The notes: generated by a model not told the origin, from the letters alone. Counted from the stretch's first letter, positions 11,169-22,751 are shown. The stretch: 64,000 nt of DNA from Triparma verrucosa (GCA_030267905.1 BRXX01000231.1:1-64000); one strand, 5' to 3'. Numbers and translations are program-made.

Positions 11169-14100
11169 ATGGATCAAACATTACTACTTTCTAAACTAAC
11201 GGCTCGGCTGACTACACTTCAGAACGACCGTTCAGAAGCGCAGGTGAGCTCGTTGCGAAGGATCACGTTTCCAGCGGGGCGGAACGGTTTGAGTTGTGCT
11301 TTATTTTAGTCAATTTTAACAAGGCCGGAGTGACGACGATACGATACTACTCGACGATACTACTCGACGATACTATACTACTCGACGATACTAATAATTA
11401 CCCAACCCCTGAGTGCCCATCTGACACATTATAACCCAACTAACCCTACTTCGACCTACCCTTACGGCCCCTACCCTACCCAGGCCTCGATAACCGCAGC
11501 CACAGCTCAACTTCAATCCCTATTCAAAACTGTACCTAAGCGTCCCACCCACTCTCCGAGCTTGTTGTTGTCCAAAATAACAGGTGCGAAACTGCGAGGA
11601 GCAAATCTTAGAGCCGGAATGCGTTAATTCTGCTTCCGTCGTAGTCTGCGCGACGGAGCTTCAGACTAGATATCGACACCAGAATCACCGCCATGCAATT
11701 CTAACTCGTTGCGGTCAACCTTCATGCGACTCGCTTCGCTCGTCGCAGCCCTAGACACTCGTCAGAACACCACCAGCCTAACCCTAAATGCCGAAAAAAA
11801 GCTCCTAAAAGAGAAGCAGTCCTTCAAAAACTCCCTCCGCCTCCACGAAAAATGCGACCAGCACCAACTTACAATCGACGCTCTAAAGTCACAAATAACC
11901 GACCTCCGTCTCTCCCTCCCCTCCAAGGAATCCGCCATAACTGAGCTCCGGAAATCCGTACAGAAAATAAGACTAGCAGAGTCACTCGCCTGTCCCTTCT
12001 CCTCCCTCATCACCACCACCGTCCCATGCTCTACACCCAACCTAAGCAAGGTAATAGGTAAAGGCGGTAGCAACATAAAGAAAATCGAGAATACATGTAC
12101 AGTAAGATGCGACGTTAAAGGTGAAGAGGAGGTTATTGAAATCGTAGGCTCGGAGGAGTCGTGCGATAAAGCCCGTTCTTTAATCGAGTCGATAACGCTC
12201 TCTGAAACGTTGACGATACCTATATCTCCTGCGGTGAGCGGCTTTTTGCTTGATAAGACCCGCTCGGAGCTGCTTAAGGAGATTAGGGAATGGGGGGTTG
12301 AGGTTAGAATCGAGAAGGGGGGGTTGGAAGGTGAGAAAAACGACGTCTCAGAGACCGGTGCCCTGAAACCGCCTCGCCGTCCGTAATTCTAACACCCCCA
12401 AACAAACAAAAAATCACGTCTTTTGGCAGTGCGAGGAATCCCCTCCGACCTAGAATCTTTCAAGGAAAAGTTCTCTTCCCTCGACCTCATCGTCTCTTAC
12501 ATGACCCTCACGAATCCTTCGATGGGTATCTTAATCGGCAAGTCCGGCGCAACGATAAAGCGTCTCTCAAAGTCGTCTGGAGTCCAGATAAACGTCTCAA
12601 GATCCAAGGAAAACGACAACGTCGAAGTAATTGGTAAATCAATGGACGTAGAAAGGTGCATATCCGAGATCGAGGTCCTCATCATCGAGATGGAAGTCAT
12701 AACAGAATCAGAAGACCTGCCTCTACCTATCCGTAACCTCCTCCTACTTAACTCGGGAGAAGCCATAAAACGCATCCAAAAAACCTCAGGCTGCTACTTA
12801 AAAGTATCTGGTTCCCCAAAACCCGAAGCCTCCAACAGTAAAATCGATTACAAAGGTCTCCGCGCGGAAGTCGACTCCGCGAAATCCCTCGTCTTAGAAG
12901 AAATAAAACGTTACACTTCCTCAGAAGTTATCGTAAACGTTAGCTTTGACGCTTTACCTGCCGTTGTTGGTAAGGGCGGTCAGATTGTTAAACAGCTCAG
13001 GCAGGCTTATGGTGTAGTAGTCGATATAGATTTCGATGTAGGTTCAGTGAAAGTCCAATCTTTCGACGGAGATAAAAGAAACGAAGCGGTTAAAGCCATA
13101 GAAGAAATTAAGAGGGTTAACCATGTTACGCTTGTGAAGGTTGGGGGGACGGTTTTGCCTGTGCTTTTGGGGGCGCCGGGGAAGGGGACGAGGGCGAAAA
13201 TTATGGATGAAATGAAAGTTAGGATTGACGTAGTGCAGGAGAGTAAAGACGTTAAGCTGAGGGGGGAGAAGGAGAAGGTGAGAGGCCATTTCATCCCGTA
13301 GTAATACATTTGTTGCTAACGAGTCGTTTCTCGTCGCTTCGCGAACTCGGCTCAGGTCGAAGAAGCCGAGAAGGTGATTGCGGCGTTTTTGGAAGATAAC
13401 TATATGGAGGTTTTCCAGCTCTCTCAGGAGGATGTCGGAGTGCTTGTCAGCGGAAAGGAATCCAGGTGAGAGTTATCGTCGGCATGTGCACTTAATATCG
13501 ACGTACATGGCCGGGACGTTCACACTGCTACATTATTCTAACTCGTCGCTTCGCTCCTCGGCTCACTGCTCCTCGCTCCGCTCGCCGCAGCATCAACAAG
13601 ATACTTTCGGCGAAGCACTCGGTCGAAATTTTCCTCAAACGCGAACAGAACACCCTCAACATTCGAGGTAAAAAACCGGGGGTAACGGCCTGCCTCGCCG
13701 ACTTGAAAAAGGAGATCTTCGGCTCAGACGACATTGCCGTAACGGACCTAAAAATCGGCGACTCCAAGGGCACCGTTATCGGCAAGGGCGGTTCTCAGAT
13801 AAAAGAATTCGAGAAAACCCACTCAGTCCGCATTCAGCTCCTCGACTCAACGAGCTGCATTCGGTGAGAGACTTCGAGGAGCGAAGCGACGAGCTGAGAA
13901 GGCGTGTGTATTGGACATCGACGTAAAGTGCCGATACTTCCATGGTAACATCTCTGCTTCTCTATCTTCTTCGCCGTTTCTAACGTCATGGACGCCCCTT
14001 CCTTTGCGACTCGCTTCGCTCGTTGCAGCGTTCGTGGACCTCCCCCCAACGTTGCGGCGGCCTTAAAAGCCGTAACTCTCCTAATAGCGAACCAAAAAAT

Positions 14101-15994
14101 ATCCGTCAACGTGCCAGTCAACGAAAGCACCCTCAAAAACCTAGGGCATAAAGGGCAACTCACCAAGGCCATCCTCAACAAAAACGTCACCCCGAGCGTC
14201 AAGACCGACTCCGAGAGCGGCGATAAAATCCTCCGCTTAAGAGGCTACGCCGATGACGTCGACGAAGTCAAGAGGATGCTGGACGAGTCCGCAGGCAAAC
14301 CTTTAAAGGTCAAGGTGAAGATGGAAGGGGAGACTCTGAGGAAAATAGGGGACGTCGGCATGCCTCATTGGTCCAGGATCAAGGAACGCTGCAACGTCAA
14401 ACTAGACATCGAGAGGGGGGACTCCGGGGGTTTGGTCGTTTCCGGGAAGAGGGTCGGGGTCGCCGACGCCCTCCTGCAGGTGTACGGGTACTTCGGTTTC
14501 AGCCTGAGCGAGGAGTTCGGGACATTCGAACTCGACGCCAGCACCCTCGCGAGGTGCTTCACCCCGGGTGACCTCGTCATCATAGGGGACGCGAGCGGGG
14601 TCAAGATAAGCAAGGACTACACCACGTCGCAGCTGCTCCTGTTTGCGACGTCCGAGTCGTCAGAGAAGGGGTCCTGCGAGGAGCGCCTCGCCAAGGCGAA
14701 GGACCTCGTCTCCGAGAAGATCGGGGAGTGGAGCAAGATGAACTTCGTCATGAACGTCGAGCGCTGGTGCCTCTCCGTTCTGGTCGGAAAGAAGGGCGCG
14801 ACGATCAACGGGATAAGGGACGAGGCAGGCGTCGAGATCGACGTCGATCAGTCCTCGAGCACCGTGACCATAAAGGCGTCCTCCTCCGCTGCTCAGGAGG
14901 GCGAAATGTCAGGCGAGGAGAGGATCAACAAGGCCAAGTCAATAATCGACAAGTTAATCGAGGACAACCGGGTCTACTCTGAAATTCTGGACCTCCCGGA
15001 GGACAGCCAGGGCACCTTCATCGGCAAGGGCGGCGCGAACATCAAGGCGATCCAGGAAGGACTTAAGGACGTCAGCTTCGACTTGATCGAGGGCGGAACA
15101 AAGGTCGAGATCAAGGGGGCCGAGGAGAGCGTCGTGGCCGGCCGCGAACGCGTCGAAGCGTGGCGCGAAGAATTCGAGGCCAAGAACGCCACCCTGGAGA
15201 TGCGCGTCGTTAGCGTCGGCATCCTCGTGGGTCCCAAGGGCGAGACGATCCGTGGTTTGGAGAACGAGAACAGCGTCAAGATTCAGGTTTTGAAGAACGA
15301 CGGGGGAGACGGCGACTCGGAGCTTCCCAACGTCGTGATCAGGGGGGAGAGGGGGAGCGTGGAGAAGGTCAAGGTTTTAATCGACGCCATGATGGTCCAG
15401 GAGGAGGAGAGGCTGGACCAGAGGAGGAAGGAGTGGAACGAGCAGAAGGAGAGGGAGAGGGAGGAATACAAGGAGAAGCAAGCCAAGGGGGAGGAGAAGA
15501 AGAAGGAGGGCGAGGACGACGACGACGACGACGACGAGGAAGAGGAGGGCAGGAAGACGGTCGAGTCGCAGTACGCAGCCGTTCCCGTCGGGGCTGGAGG
15601 GAACTCCAGCTACGCCTCGACCCTCTCCAAGGCCGCGCGCAAGCGCCTCAACAAGAAGAACCGCGCCCTGGTCGACTCCTCGAAGCCCCTGGACCCGGGG
15701 GAGAAGGGGGGCGACTTGCTGAACTTCTTGAAGAGCAGCAAGGACGACGGTCGCGTCGAGGGCGAAGTCATCGTCGGGGCCAAGGCCGACATTCCGTCCA
15801 TGCTCAACTCCGACCCCGTCGTACCTCCGCCGCCCGGTCTCGGGTTCACGCCCAACAGCAAAGAGAAGGGGAAGAAGAAGAAGTACGGCGGGGTCGAGAA
15901 GGTGGTCGAGAATGAAAACAACGATGAGAATGATAGCGACGGCGATGAAAATAACTATTTCGTCAGCAGAAGTGGGTTTAGCGTAAGGATGTAG
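11169..15994 (+). CDS. Vigilin-like multi-KH-domain RNA-binding protein (1,317 aa, 7 exons)
   Basis: Exons are 11169-11243, 11484-11583, 11749-12330, 12430-13277, 13356-13465, 13591-13863 and 14029-15994; the sum is 1,318 codons with consistent phases. At least seven canonical or near-canonical KH loops occur: VIGKGGSNIKK, LIGKSGATIKR, VVGKGGQIVKQ, VIGKGGSQIKE, LVGKKGATING, FIGKGGANIKA and LVGPKGETIRG. Degenerate repeats lie between them. This is the architecture of vigilin/Scp160, which binds many mRNAs and associates with ribosomes and the ER. A short N-terminal coiled coil precedes the KH array. The C-terminus is a charged helix (acidic run DDDDDDDEEEEG), then a Pro-rich and basic tail. 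Four or five of its six introns carry introner sequence, the highest density in the window. The exact KH count and orthology need a profile search. Confidence 0.85.
11244..11483 (+). other. First intron of the multi-KH gene, with a tandem repeat
   Basis: This 240-nt intron begins GTGAGCTCGTTGCGAAGG. It contains an imperfect tandem array of the unit ACTCGACGATACT (about 11335-11395) and ends at CCCTACCCAG. The start weakly recalls the introner 5' end, but I do not count it as a copy. Confidence 0.5.
11584..11748 (+). mobile_element. Introner-like element, group A (165 nt)
   Basis: It begins GTGCGAAACTGCGAGGAGC, has branch AATTCTAACTCG, and ends GCGACTCGCTTCGCTCGTCGCAG (terminal part). Donor and acceptor coincide with the element ends. 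The length equals that of the element at 13864 in the same gene, which suggests a standard unit size. Confidence 0.8.
13278..13355 (+). mobile_element. Introner-like element, group B, short (78 nt)
   Basis: The donor is GTGAGAGGCC. After branch TTGCTAACGAG comes TCGTCGCTTCGCGAACTCGG and the acceptor CTCAG. It resembles the 3' halves of introns at 13466 and 57333. Confidence 0.5.
13466..13590 (+). mobile_element. Introner-like element, group B (125 nt)
   Basis: After the branch it reads TTCTAACTCGTCGCTTCGCT then CCTCGGCTCACTGCTCC, and ends CGCTCCGCTCGCCGCAG. The first block recurs in two introns of the GH31 gene at 57333 and 58309 on the other strand. Confidence 0.7.
13864..14028 (+). mobile_element. 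Introner-like element, group A, reference copy (165 nt)
   Basis: This is the most complete copy. It starts GTGAGAGACTTCGAGGAGCG followed by AAGCGACGAGCTGAGAAGG. The interior holds TTCCATGGTAACATC, the branch CGCCGTTTCTAACGTCATGG, then GACGCCCCTTCC. It ends TTGCGACTCGCTTCGCTCG then TTGCAG. The first 20 bases after the donor are the inverted complement of the last 20, forming imperfect terminal inverted repeats. Confidence 0.85.
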
Positions 15995-16352
15995 TTAAGA
16001 ATTGAGAGAGGGTAATAATTTGTCAAATAAAGTCTTGGCTTTTTTTATTTTTTCAGATCTTAGTTCTACACTGTATTTTGGGGGAAAGATATTTTTCAGG
16101 ACATGTGCCACTTTTCACCACAAGGCCTAGCAGTGATTCAAGTGATGAAAGTGAAGAATGTGAAGAAAGAGAGATTTGGGACCTTCGTACGACGTACTGG
16201 ACTAAAACAATTTTGACATCGCAGCCATTACTCATTCCCTCCGCCGGCCGAGCATATACCAACCCCCCCCTCGCTCGCTGGACCTTCTGAACACAAATCC
16301 TGAGCAGGTTTGGGGTTAGGCCGTTCCCCGCGCAGCTGTTTGGCAGTAAAAC
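15995..16352. other. Intergenic region
   Basis: This 358-bp stretch holds the 3' flank of the multi-KH gene, including an AATAAA-like signal near 16025, and the promoter of the next plus-strand gene. No further coding signal is seen. Confidence 0.4.
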
Positions 16353-18399
16353 ATGAATCTTGAAGAAACGGAGGCCGGCAGCGAAGCAAAGCCGCCCCAA
16401 ACTCCGAGGAATACCAGACCACTCAACCTGCGGCGACTGTCGCTGGAGATTGCCTCCACGTTAGGTGGGACAACCTTGAATTTTGGAACAACATCTGAGG
16501 AAGGGGGTAAAGTAATTAAAGATGGCGATAACCAGAGAGGCAGCACTGCCGATGCTTTTTTAATTGACTCTGCGATCAGAAAGCTCTCCTCGAAGGTCCA
16601 ACTTCCGCTGGGAGGGGTCGAGGAAGAAGACGAAGAAGACGCAGAAGACGAAGGTGAGAAGGTGGCAGAGGCTTGGTGGCTCTCTCGGGGTGCCCACCTA
16701 CTACTACAACAAACACCACTACTACTACAACTACGACTACTACGTATGCTGTCACTACCCCGCTAACAACACTCTTCAAACCCAGAAACCCGCGAAATTA
16801 ACAAAACAGTGAAAAGCAACAAATCGAGCCGCCTCGCAAGCTTACTGCCCGACAACAGAGTCTCCCTCGCGTACAACACATTCAGAACAAATTTCGAGTC
16901 TGCCGTCACTGCCATCCCCGCTCTTCTGCTCATTACAGTATGCAAACTCCTCGTAGACTTCATCGTCTCTCAAGGACCTCCTTTCGACGATAGGCACGGT
17001 GCGTCGTGCTCCTTTTGCCTCGCGCTGGTTGAAATTGCTGTCCTCCTATTGCATGGCAAAAAGGAGTTTGTCAGGAAGAGGCTGATATGCACTCCAATTT
17101 TGGTGATTCCGGCCGTCGGCTTCTCCTGGCTCGGATTCGACTTCAGGCCAGGCCTCTGGCAGTCCATCGTATTAACGTTTTCTTGGTGGGTCAGCGTCAG
17201 CTGTCATTTCTTTTTTGAAAAGGAGAAAGATTCAATCCTCAAGTTCATGATGGACAGCTTAAAGATAGCGATCTCCTGCCACCTTCTCGTGGTCGTTTAC
17301 ATCGCAATGCTGATAATTCCTGCGCGAAGGCTAGCAGAGAACGAATTTATGATGCTATTTTTCACGGGCATCCTCGTGCCACTCTCTGCCTTCGTGGTCC
17401 GCATCGTAACTTCAAAAATCTGCTTTGAATACGTCGATGACAAAGGTGAGGCGTAGCGACGACGAAGACAAAACTACGAGGAGCGAAGCGACGAGCTGAG
17501 AATGCGCGTTTATGATATATCCACGTTGTGCTGTCAACTCCGCCGCCGTTTCTAACGCCGACAACACGACCCTCCAAACGACTCGCTTCGCTTGTCGCAG
17601 TTACACACGGGCACCTTGACCCCAACTCTGCCATGTCCATGCTATCTAAGATCAACAGGATGGTTAGCCTCCTCGTAATCATCGTCCCCACGGTCATGAT
17701 GTACTTCAATTCCACCCCCGTCTTCGCCGTCGCCTCGGCCGCCCTAGCGATAGTGACGGAGATCATGGCCAAGTCGTGGATGGTCTTCAGGGTCAAAAAC
17801 TTCAAGAAGATTATGAAAGCCTTGAAGAAGAGAAGGCGAGCCGCGACAGTCGCAGTCGCCACTGAAAGCACCGATTCCACCGACGACTCCGAGTCCGAGG
17901 CCGGCACCGTAAAAGACAACCAAAGCGACAACGACGAGGGAGAAAACAGCGAGGAGGACGACGCGGAGATCAGGCACATTCTCGGCCTCCTTGCCCTCCG
18001 TTTCTACACTGACATCGTGGCCGAGAAGGCCTCAATAATTTGCGCCGCCCTGATCGCTCTTTTGTACTTTCGCGACTTGACAGAAACCGGCGCCTCCGGC
18101 GTCGCCACCATAGGCCTTATTTTCTTCGCCTTCGAGTGCGTCTCTGACTTTAGGTGAGAGCAGCGATGAGCGAAGCGACGAGCTGCTAGCAGATTTCAAT
18201 TATTAACGTCAATCTTCAAATAACTTGCTACGCCCATCTTAGCTTCGTCTACATCATGAACACGCATTTTTCCGTCCCAATTCTGAGCGTAATCAAGTAC
18301 GAGAATGTTCTGAGCTCGGAGAACGTAGGGGCAAGCATCATGATGGCGCTTTTTTTTGCGGCCATGGCGCAGTGCATAGGCATGATGACAATACTTTAA
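16353..18399 (+). CDS. Multi-pass membrane protein of unknown function (556 aa, 4 exons)
   Basis: Exons are 16353-16653, 16786-17445, 17601-18153 and 18243-18399; the total is 557 codons with consistent phases. The N-terminal 100 residues are polar and end in a Glu/Asp run. About nine hydrophobic segments follow, for example AIPALLLITVCKLLVDFIV, LVVVYIAMLIIPARRLA and ALIALLYFRDL. A charged cytosolic loop (ESTDSTDDSESEAGTVKDN) interrupts them. The last exon adds two more short hydrophobic segments and ends CIGMMTIL. I recognise no family. Introns 2 and 3 carry introner sequence. Confidence 0.75.
17446..17600 (+). mobile_element. Introner-like element, group A (155 nt)
   Basis: After donor GTGAGGCGTAGCGACG comes ACGAGGAGCGAAGCGACGAG then CTGAGAATGCG. 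The branch is CGCCGTTTCTAACGCCGAC and the end is ACGACTCGCTTCGCTTGTCGCAG (terminal part). Both inverted ends are present. Confidence 0.8.
18154..18242 (+). mobile_element. Introner-like element with 5' block only (89 nt)
   Basis: It starts GTGAGAGCAGCGATGAGCG followed by AAGCGACGAGCTGC, matching the 5' end of group A. The 3' end (CTACGCCCATCTTAG) does not match, so the copy is either decayed or a hybrid. Confidence 0.55.
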
Positions 18400-18449
18400 G
18401 CAAGAGTATCAATTAAACAAAACACGCAACGACCGCGAAAATACTACAA

Positions 18450-18622
18450 GACGACAACACACAACACACGACAACACACGACAACACACGACAACACACG
18501 ACAACACACGACAACACACGACAACACACGACAACACACGACAACACACGACAATATTAAATAGAACAACAACCCATAACACACAACACACAACACACAA
18601 CACACAACACACACGACAACAC
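18450..18622. repeat. Minisatellite, unit CGACAACACA
   Basis: About nine near-perfect copies of the decamer CGACAACACA run from about 18470 to 18552, flanked by degenerate ACAACACA units to 18622. The array lies between the stop codons of two convergent genes. Confidence 0.9.
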
Positions 18623-18699
18623 ACACGATAACATTAAATAGGAACAAAAATTTGAATAAACAAAATCCCTACATTCCCATCCTCCTTCTTCTGCCCAGA

Positions 18700-20337
18700 T
18701 TACCCAAACAGATTCGTCAAATACTCCTTGTACAGCGCCATAAACTTCGCCACGAAAGCTTCCAAGTGAAAGATCTCCTTTCCCCCGTTCATCCTCCCCT
18801 CGTAAAACGTCGCCCACTTTACAACCTCAACCTTCAAACTATCATCGCAGTTCTTCAAAAGTTCGATAGTCAAAGACTTCATAATAACAGAGCTAGGTAT
18901 GCAATTAATCAAGAGCTCGTACAGCATCTCCCTAGCCTGGAGAAGTTTCTGAGGAGACTGTTCACCAGTTATCTCGCCGGCTAACTTCACGATGTATTCC
19001 TCCCAGTCGCACCTGGGGGCTTTTACAGTAGAGTCTAGAGCAGGGTTCTGGGTGTGTGCGCTTTCGAGCATTAGGAGGGCCCTGCGGAGGTTCCGACCCG
19101 ATAGGGTAGCGATCTGGGACGCGAGGGTGGGGGGGACCGTGACGTTCTCCTTCTGGCCGGTGGAGATTAGGACGGAAGCGATCTCGTCGACGGTAGGGGC
19201 TGAGACGCGGATTCCGAGGCAACGGGATTTTAGAGGGTCGATCACCTAGGGGCGGGAAGAGACAGAGGGGAGTGAGAGGTGTTAAGAGGAGCGAAATGGA
19301 AGCTTCTTCCGACTCACCTTCGACTGGTTGCATCCAACTAATATTATCCTACACACGCTCGTGTACTTCTCCATGGTCCTTCTCAAACCTGCCTGCGCCT
19401 GCTTACTCAATTTGTCGACTTCGTTAATGACGAGGACCTTGAACGGCACGTTCTTGTTCTGGATTAGAGGGTGGTTCTGGGCGATTTCTTTTATGACGTT
19501 CTGGACGATGTAGCGGTCGTAGTTGCCGGCGTCGGAGGGGTTCAGCTCAATGTGGACGGAGGAGGTTATCATGTTTATCTCGATTTTGCGTTTGGTGGGG
19601 GTCTCGAAGGTACGGCTGAAGGGGAGGGGAAGGGAAGGGGTGGGAGGTTAGAATTTGTGGGAGCTAGTAGTCGTCGGTGGGAGGTTTTGACAATTTCGTC
19701 AGTCAGACTTTTTCTCCGCCGCGCTTTTCGAGGAACGGTTCGAATGTATAATAGTGACTTAATTCCACTCTCTCCCCGTCGTTTCTCGGCGTAAATTCCA
19801 AACTATGTTGTCCCTCAACTCGCAGCCTTCTCACCTGTCCAAACGTGTCTTCAATACAGTCGGCCCGAAGAGCTGCTTCAACAAAGCCTGGATACGAGTC
19901 TTCTTCCCAGCGCCTGACGGTCCGAAGAAGAAAAGATGCGGAAGCGAACTGGTGTTGGACATGGACTCCAAGCTGAGTGGGAGCAATAATAATAATATTG
20001 GGCGGGGGGAGCAGAGGGAGGAGGGAAAATGGAATAGAGAGGGGAGGATAGAGTGTCAGAGAAGGGAGATGCGATATTATTATAAAGAATGCACAGTAAA
20101 GTAAGGTCGCAAATATCATTTGCAGCAATCTCGGAGCGTTACGATCGCCGATAGAATGAAGAAATTGACTGTAAAAAGTGCGGAGGGAGGGAAGGTGGAT
20201 CGGAGGGCCTTTTTTGTCCTAGCTGTCCTCCTGATTGTCTAAGTTTCTGTTACGGTTTCTCACCGTTCAGATATCTCGCTGTGGTAATCAAGGGCCTGGA
20301 GGGCCTTGGGGCGGTGTTTGTCTACCCAGAGTGCCAT
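18700..20337 (-). CDS. RFC3: Replication factor C subunit 3 (clamp-loader small subunit)
   Basis: Exons are 20337-20264, 19972-19835, 19615-19318 and 19245-18700; the sum is 352 codons (351 aa), the usual length. The N-terminus MALWVDKHRPKAL carries the RFC box, followed by the Walker A loop GPSGAGKKTR (about residues 38-47). INEVDKL is the Walker B/DEAD-like segment, RRTMEKY follows, and SRC (about 177-179) supplies the arginine finger region. The C-terminal HLEAFVAKFMALYK is diagnostic of the RFC3/Rfc5 type. As part of the RFC pentamer it loads PCNA onto DNA in the nucleus. The first exon was too short to show as a frame of its own and was found by its donor and phase. The 219-nt intron begins GTGAGAAGGCTGCGAG, which weakly recalls the introner 5' end. 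Confidence 0.95.
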
Positions 20338-20723
20338 TTGATAATCAATCAGTGAAAAAGCTCTGGCAACCTTTTCACATTTGCAAATTGTGCGCAATTT
20401 CTTGATAAATCATTCAACGTCCGCGTAAAGTTTACGAATCACTCTAGAACATATAAACTCCCAGTCGATTCGCATAAAATTAGGTTTAAGTCGTGTCGTA
20501 GGTCCACTAAATTGTCGTATTACAACTCCAGTTCCGAAACCAGAAAAAGGCACACACGCCACTCCTCATTATCTCCCTTATCTCCTCATTAAAAGGCCTG
20601 GCACTCTATTCAAACCGACAACGAGGCGCTAAAGCTGCAGTGATCGCGTGTCTTAATCACAGCAAACACAACAAATAACAATAAAATAACAATAAAAACA
20701 ACAACAAACAAAACACATTTACA
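20338..20723. promoter_or_regulatory. Divergent intergenic region RFC3/JMJD6-like
   Basis: This 386-bp spacer separates two head-to-head start codons (20337 and 20724) and probably holds both promoters. The last 80 bases before 20724 are A/C-rich (ACAACAAATAACAATAAAA type), consistent with a 5' untranslated leader. Confidence 0.4.
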
Positions 20724-22506
20724 ATGGGCTACACCTCCCGCATCGAGAAGCTCCGCACCGAGCACCGTCCCTACTTAGACTCCTGGAACGGCGAGCATAT
20801 CTACAAGCGCTTCGCCTCCTACCGCGACTCCCTCTCCCTCCGGCACGCCAAGCCGGAAGACATTCTCCGCCCCGACCCCGCCTTCTCAAACCTCCCAGGT
20901 CAAGTCCCCAACCCTTCCATGGACGCAACTTCCAACGTCAAGGAACCCCTTCAGACTCCCATATCCCCCGGGCACGATTACCTCAAGCAACCCCCTAGGT
21001 GTCTTCCCCTATGCGTGGACAGGTCGAAGCTTGAGAGCCTGGACGATTATAAGGCGCTGAACCTTCCCGTGCTTATTAGGAATATACCTCAGCATGAGGA
21101 TTGGGATTGTTGTAAGGTGAGTAAGCTTTTCGCAAGATTCATTTAGTTGACCCACGTAGTTCTAACTCTCCGACTCCATTCCTCGTTCCTCTCAGAACTC
21201 CAGCTGGGACCTCTCCTCTCTCTCCTCCTCCTTCCCCAAAGCGAAGCTAAAATGCGGCGAAGACGACGACGGCGAAGTCCTCCGCGTCTCCCTAAAGGAT
21301 TTCAACCGCTACGTAAACTCCAACCTCGACGACTCCCCCCTCTACATCTTCGACTCCAGAATCCTAGAGCAGAACTCAACCATCAGATCCGGCTACTCCA
21401 CGCCTTCTTACTTCTCCTCCGACCTCTGGTCGAACCTGAAAGAGTCTAAACGACCTCCCTACAAATGGTTCCTAATCGCACCCGAAAGGTCAGGGACGAC
21501 CATCCACACCGATCCCCTTGAGACGAGCGCTTGGAACACGGTTATTACGGGTAAAAAACGGTGGGTGCTTTTTCCGCCGAGTGTTAAAAAGGAGCTAGGT
21601 GAGAACAACAACAACACAACAACACAACTCAACTGTCCCCCTCTATCCTCAAAAACGTTTCCAAAAGGTGATCTTTTTTAACATTCCCCTCCTCCCTTTC
21701 CGCCCTTTTTTGTCGTTCCAGTAAAAGCAAAAAACCTCTTCGAAAAATCCCAGGACGACGAAGCAGCAAACTACTTCATGCACGTCCTCGAAAAAATACG
21801 TACTCTCCACCCTTCAATCCCCTGCTACGAGTTCACTCAGAATCCTAAGGAGACGTTGTACGTTCCTAGCGGTTGGTGGCATGGTGTGTTGAATTTGGAG
21901 TGTGGGGTTGGTGTGACGATGAATTTTTGTGATGAGTTTAATTTCGATAAGGTTTGGAGGGAGGCTAGAGAGGGGAGGCCGAGGAGTTGTTGGAGGTGGT
22001 TGGAGGGGATGGTTAATAATGATGTTACTATTAGGGGGGAGGGGGTGGCGGATAGGGTTGAGAGGTTGAATAAGGAGGATGGGTGGGTGAGGGAGGAGTA
22101 TTTGCAGAGGAAGAAGGAGAAGAAGGAGAGGAAGAAGGAGAGGAAGGCAAAGAAGAAGGAGGCCAAGAGGAGGAAGAAGGAAGGGGGGGACGTTGAGTCG
22201 GACGCTGACATGGATATTGACAAGGACAGCGAAGGAGAAGATGAACAGGCTACCACGTCAACGTCGACGTTGAAGGGTCTGGACTTGTCTCCTCCCTCTG
22301 AACGGGTCGTTAAATCCGACCCTCCGTCTTCGATAACTCCCCCCGGTTCGTCGTCCAACGGCTCGTCGTCTTCTTCGTCGTCGTCGTCCTCCGAAGGCGA
22401 AGTTGAGAGCGAGGGGAGCGACAAAAAAGAAAGGAAGAGGAAAAAGTCTAAAGACAAAGATTCTGACAAGTGGCAGAGCAAGAAGAAGAAAGTCGGAGTC
22501 GAGTGA
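20724..22506 (+). CDS. JMJD6-like JmjC-domain 2-oxoglutarate oxygenase (526 aa)
   Basis: Exons are 20724-21116, 21196-21598 and 21722-22506; 527 codons in total. The JmjC core is clear: ERSGTTIHTDPLETSAWN gives the iron ligands His (about residue 236) and Asp (about 238). GKKRWVLFPP follows, and YVPSGWWHGVLN supplies the third ligand His (about 318). The spacing and the sequence around it match JMJD6, which hydroxylates lysines of splicing factors and has been linked to arginine demethylation. The C-terminal 150 residues are Lys/Glu-rich with a poly-Ser stretch and basic runs, a likely nuclear or RNA-binding tail. Third codon positions change from A/C-rich to G/T-rich near 21840. Confidence 0.88.
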
Positions 22507-22711
22507 GAGGGAGGTTGGGGGGAGGGGAATTGGTGTGGGGGGGGGGGAGCGTGATGTAAGGAGCGATAGGAATTTTGTTTTATAATTAAATAGAGCCGAC
22601 GTGAAGGGATCATTTGCTGTTCTTATTTGTCGTGCATGTCGCTCGTTGTCCTATGTGTGGTGTGTGCGTGTGAAACCCTCCCCCCTCCCCGCTCCCCCCT
22701 AACCCTCCCAA

Positions 22712-22712
22712 T

Positions 22713-22743
<31 letters not shown>

Positions 22744-22751
22744 CGCGCGTG
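22712..22751. repeat. Dinucleotide tract (TG)n(CG)n
   Basis: An alternating purine-pyrimidine run of about 40 bases: TG repeats followed by CG repeats. Such tracts can adopt Z-DNA. It lies between two convergent genes. Confidence 0.9.

Noticed and set aside
11584..14028. Target-site duplications flanking the introners
   Set aside because: I compared exon ends around six copies by eye. Only 13864 shows a weak ATTCG/GTTCG similarity; there is no consistent duplication, so none is claimed.
18450..18622. CRISPR-like array
   Set aside because: Units are head-to-tail decamers with no spacers; it is a minisatellite in a eukaryotic genome.
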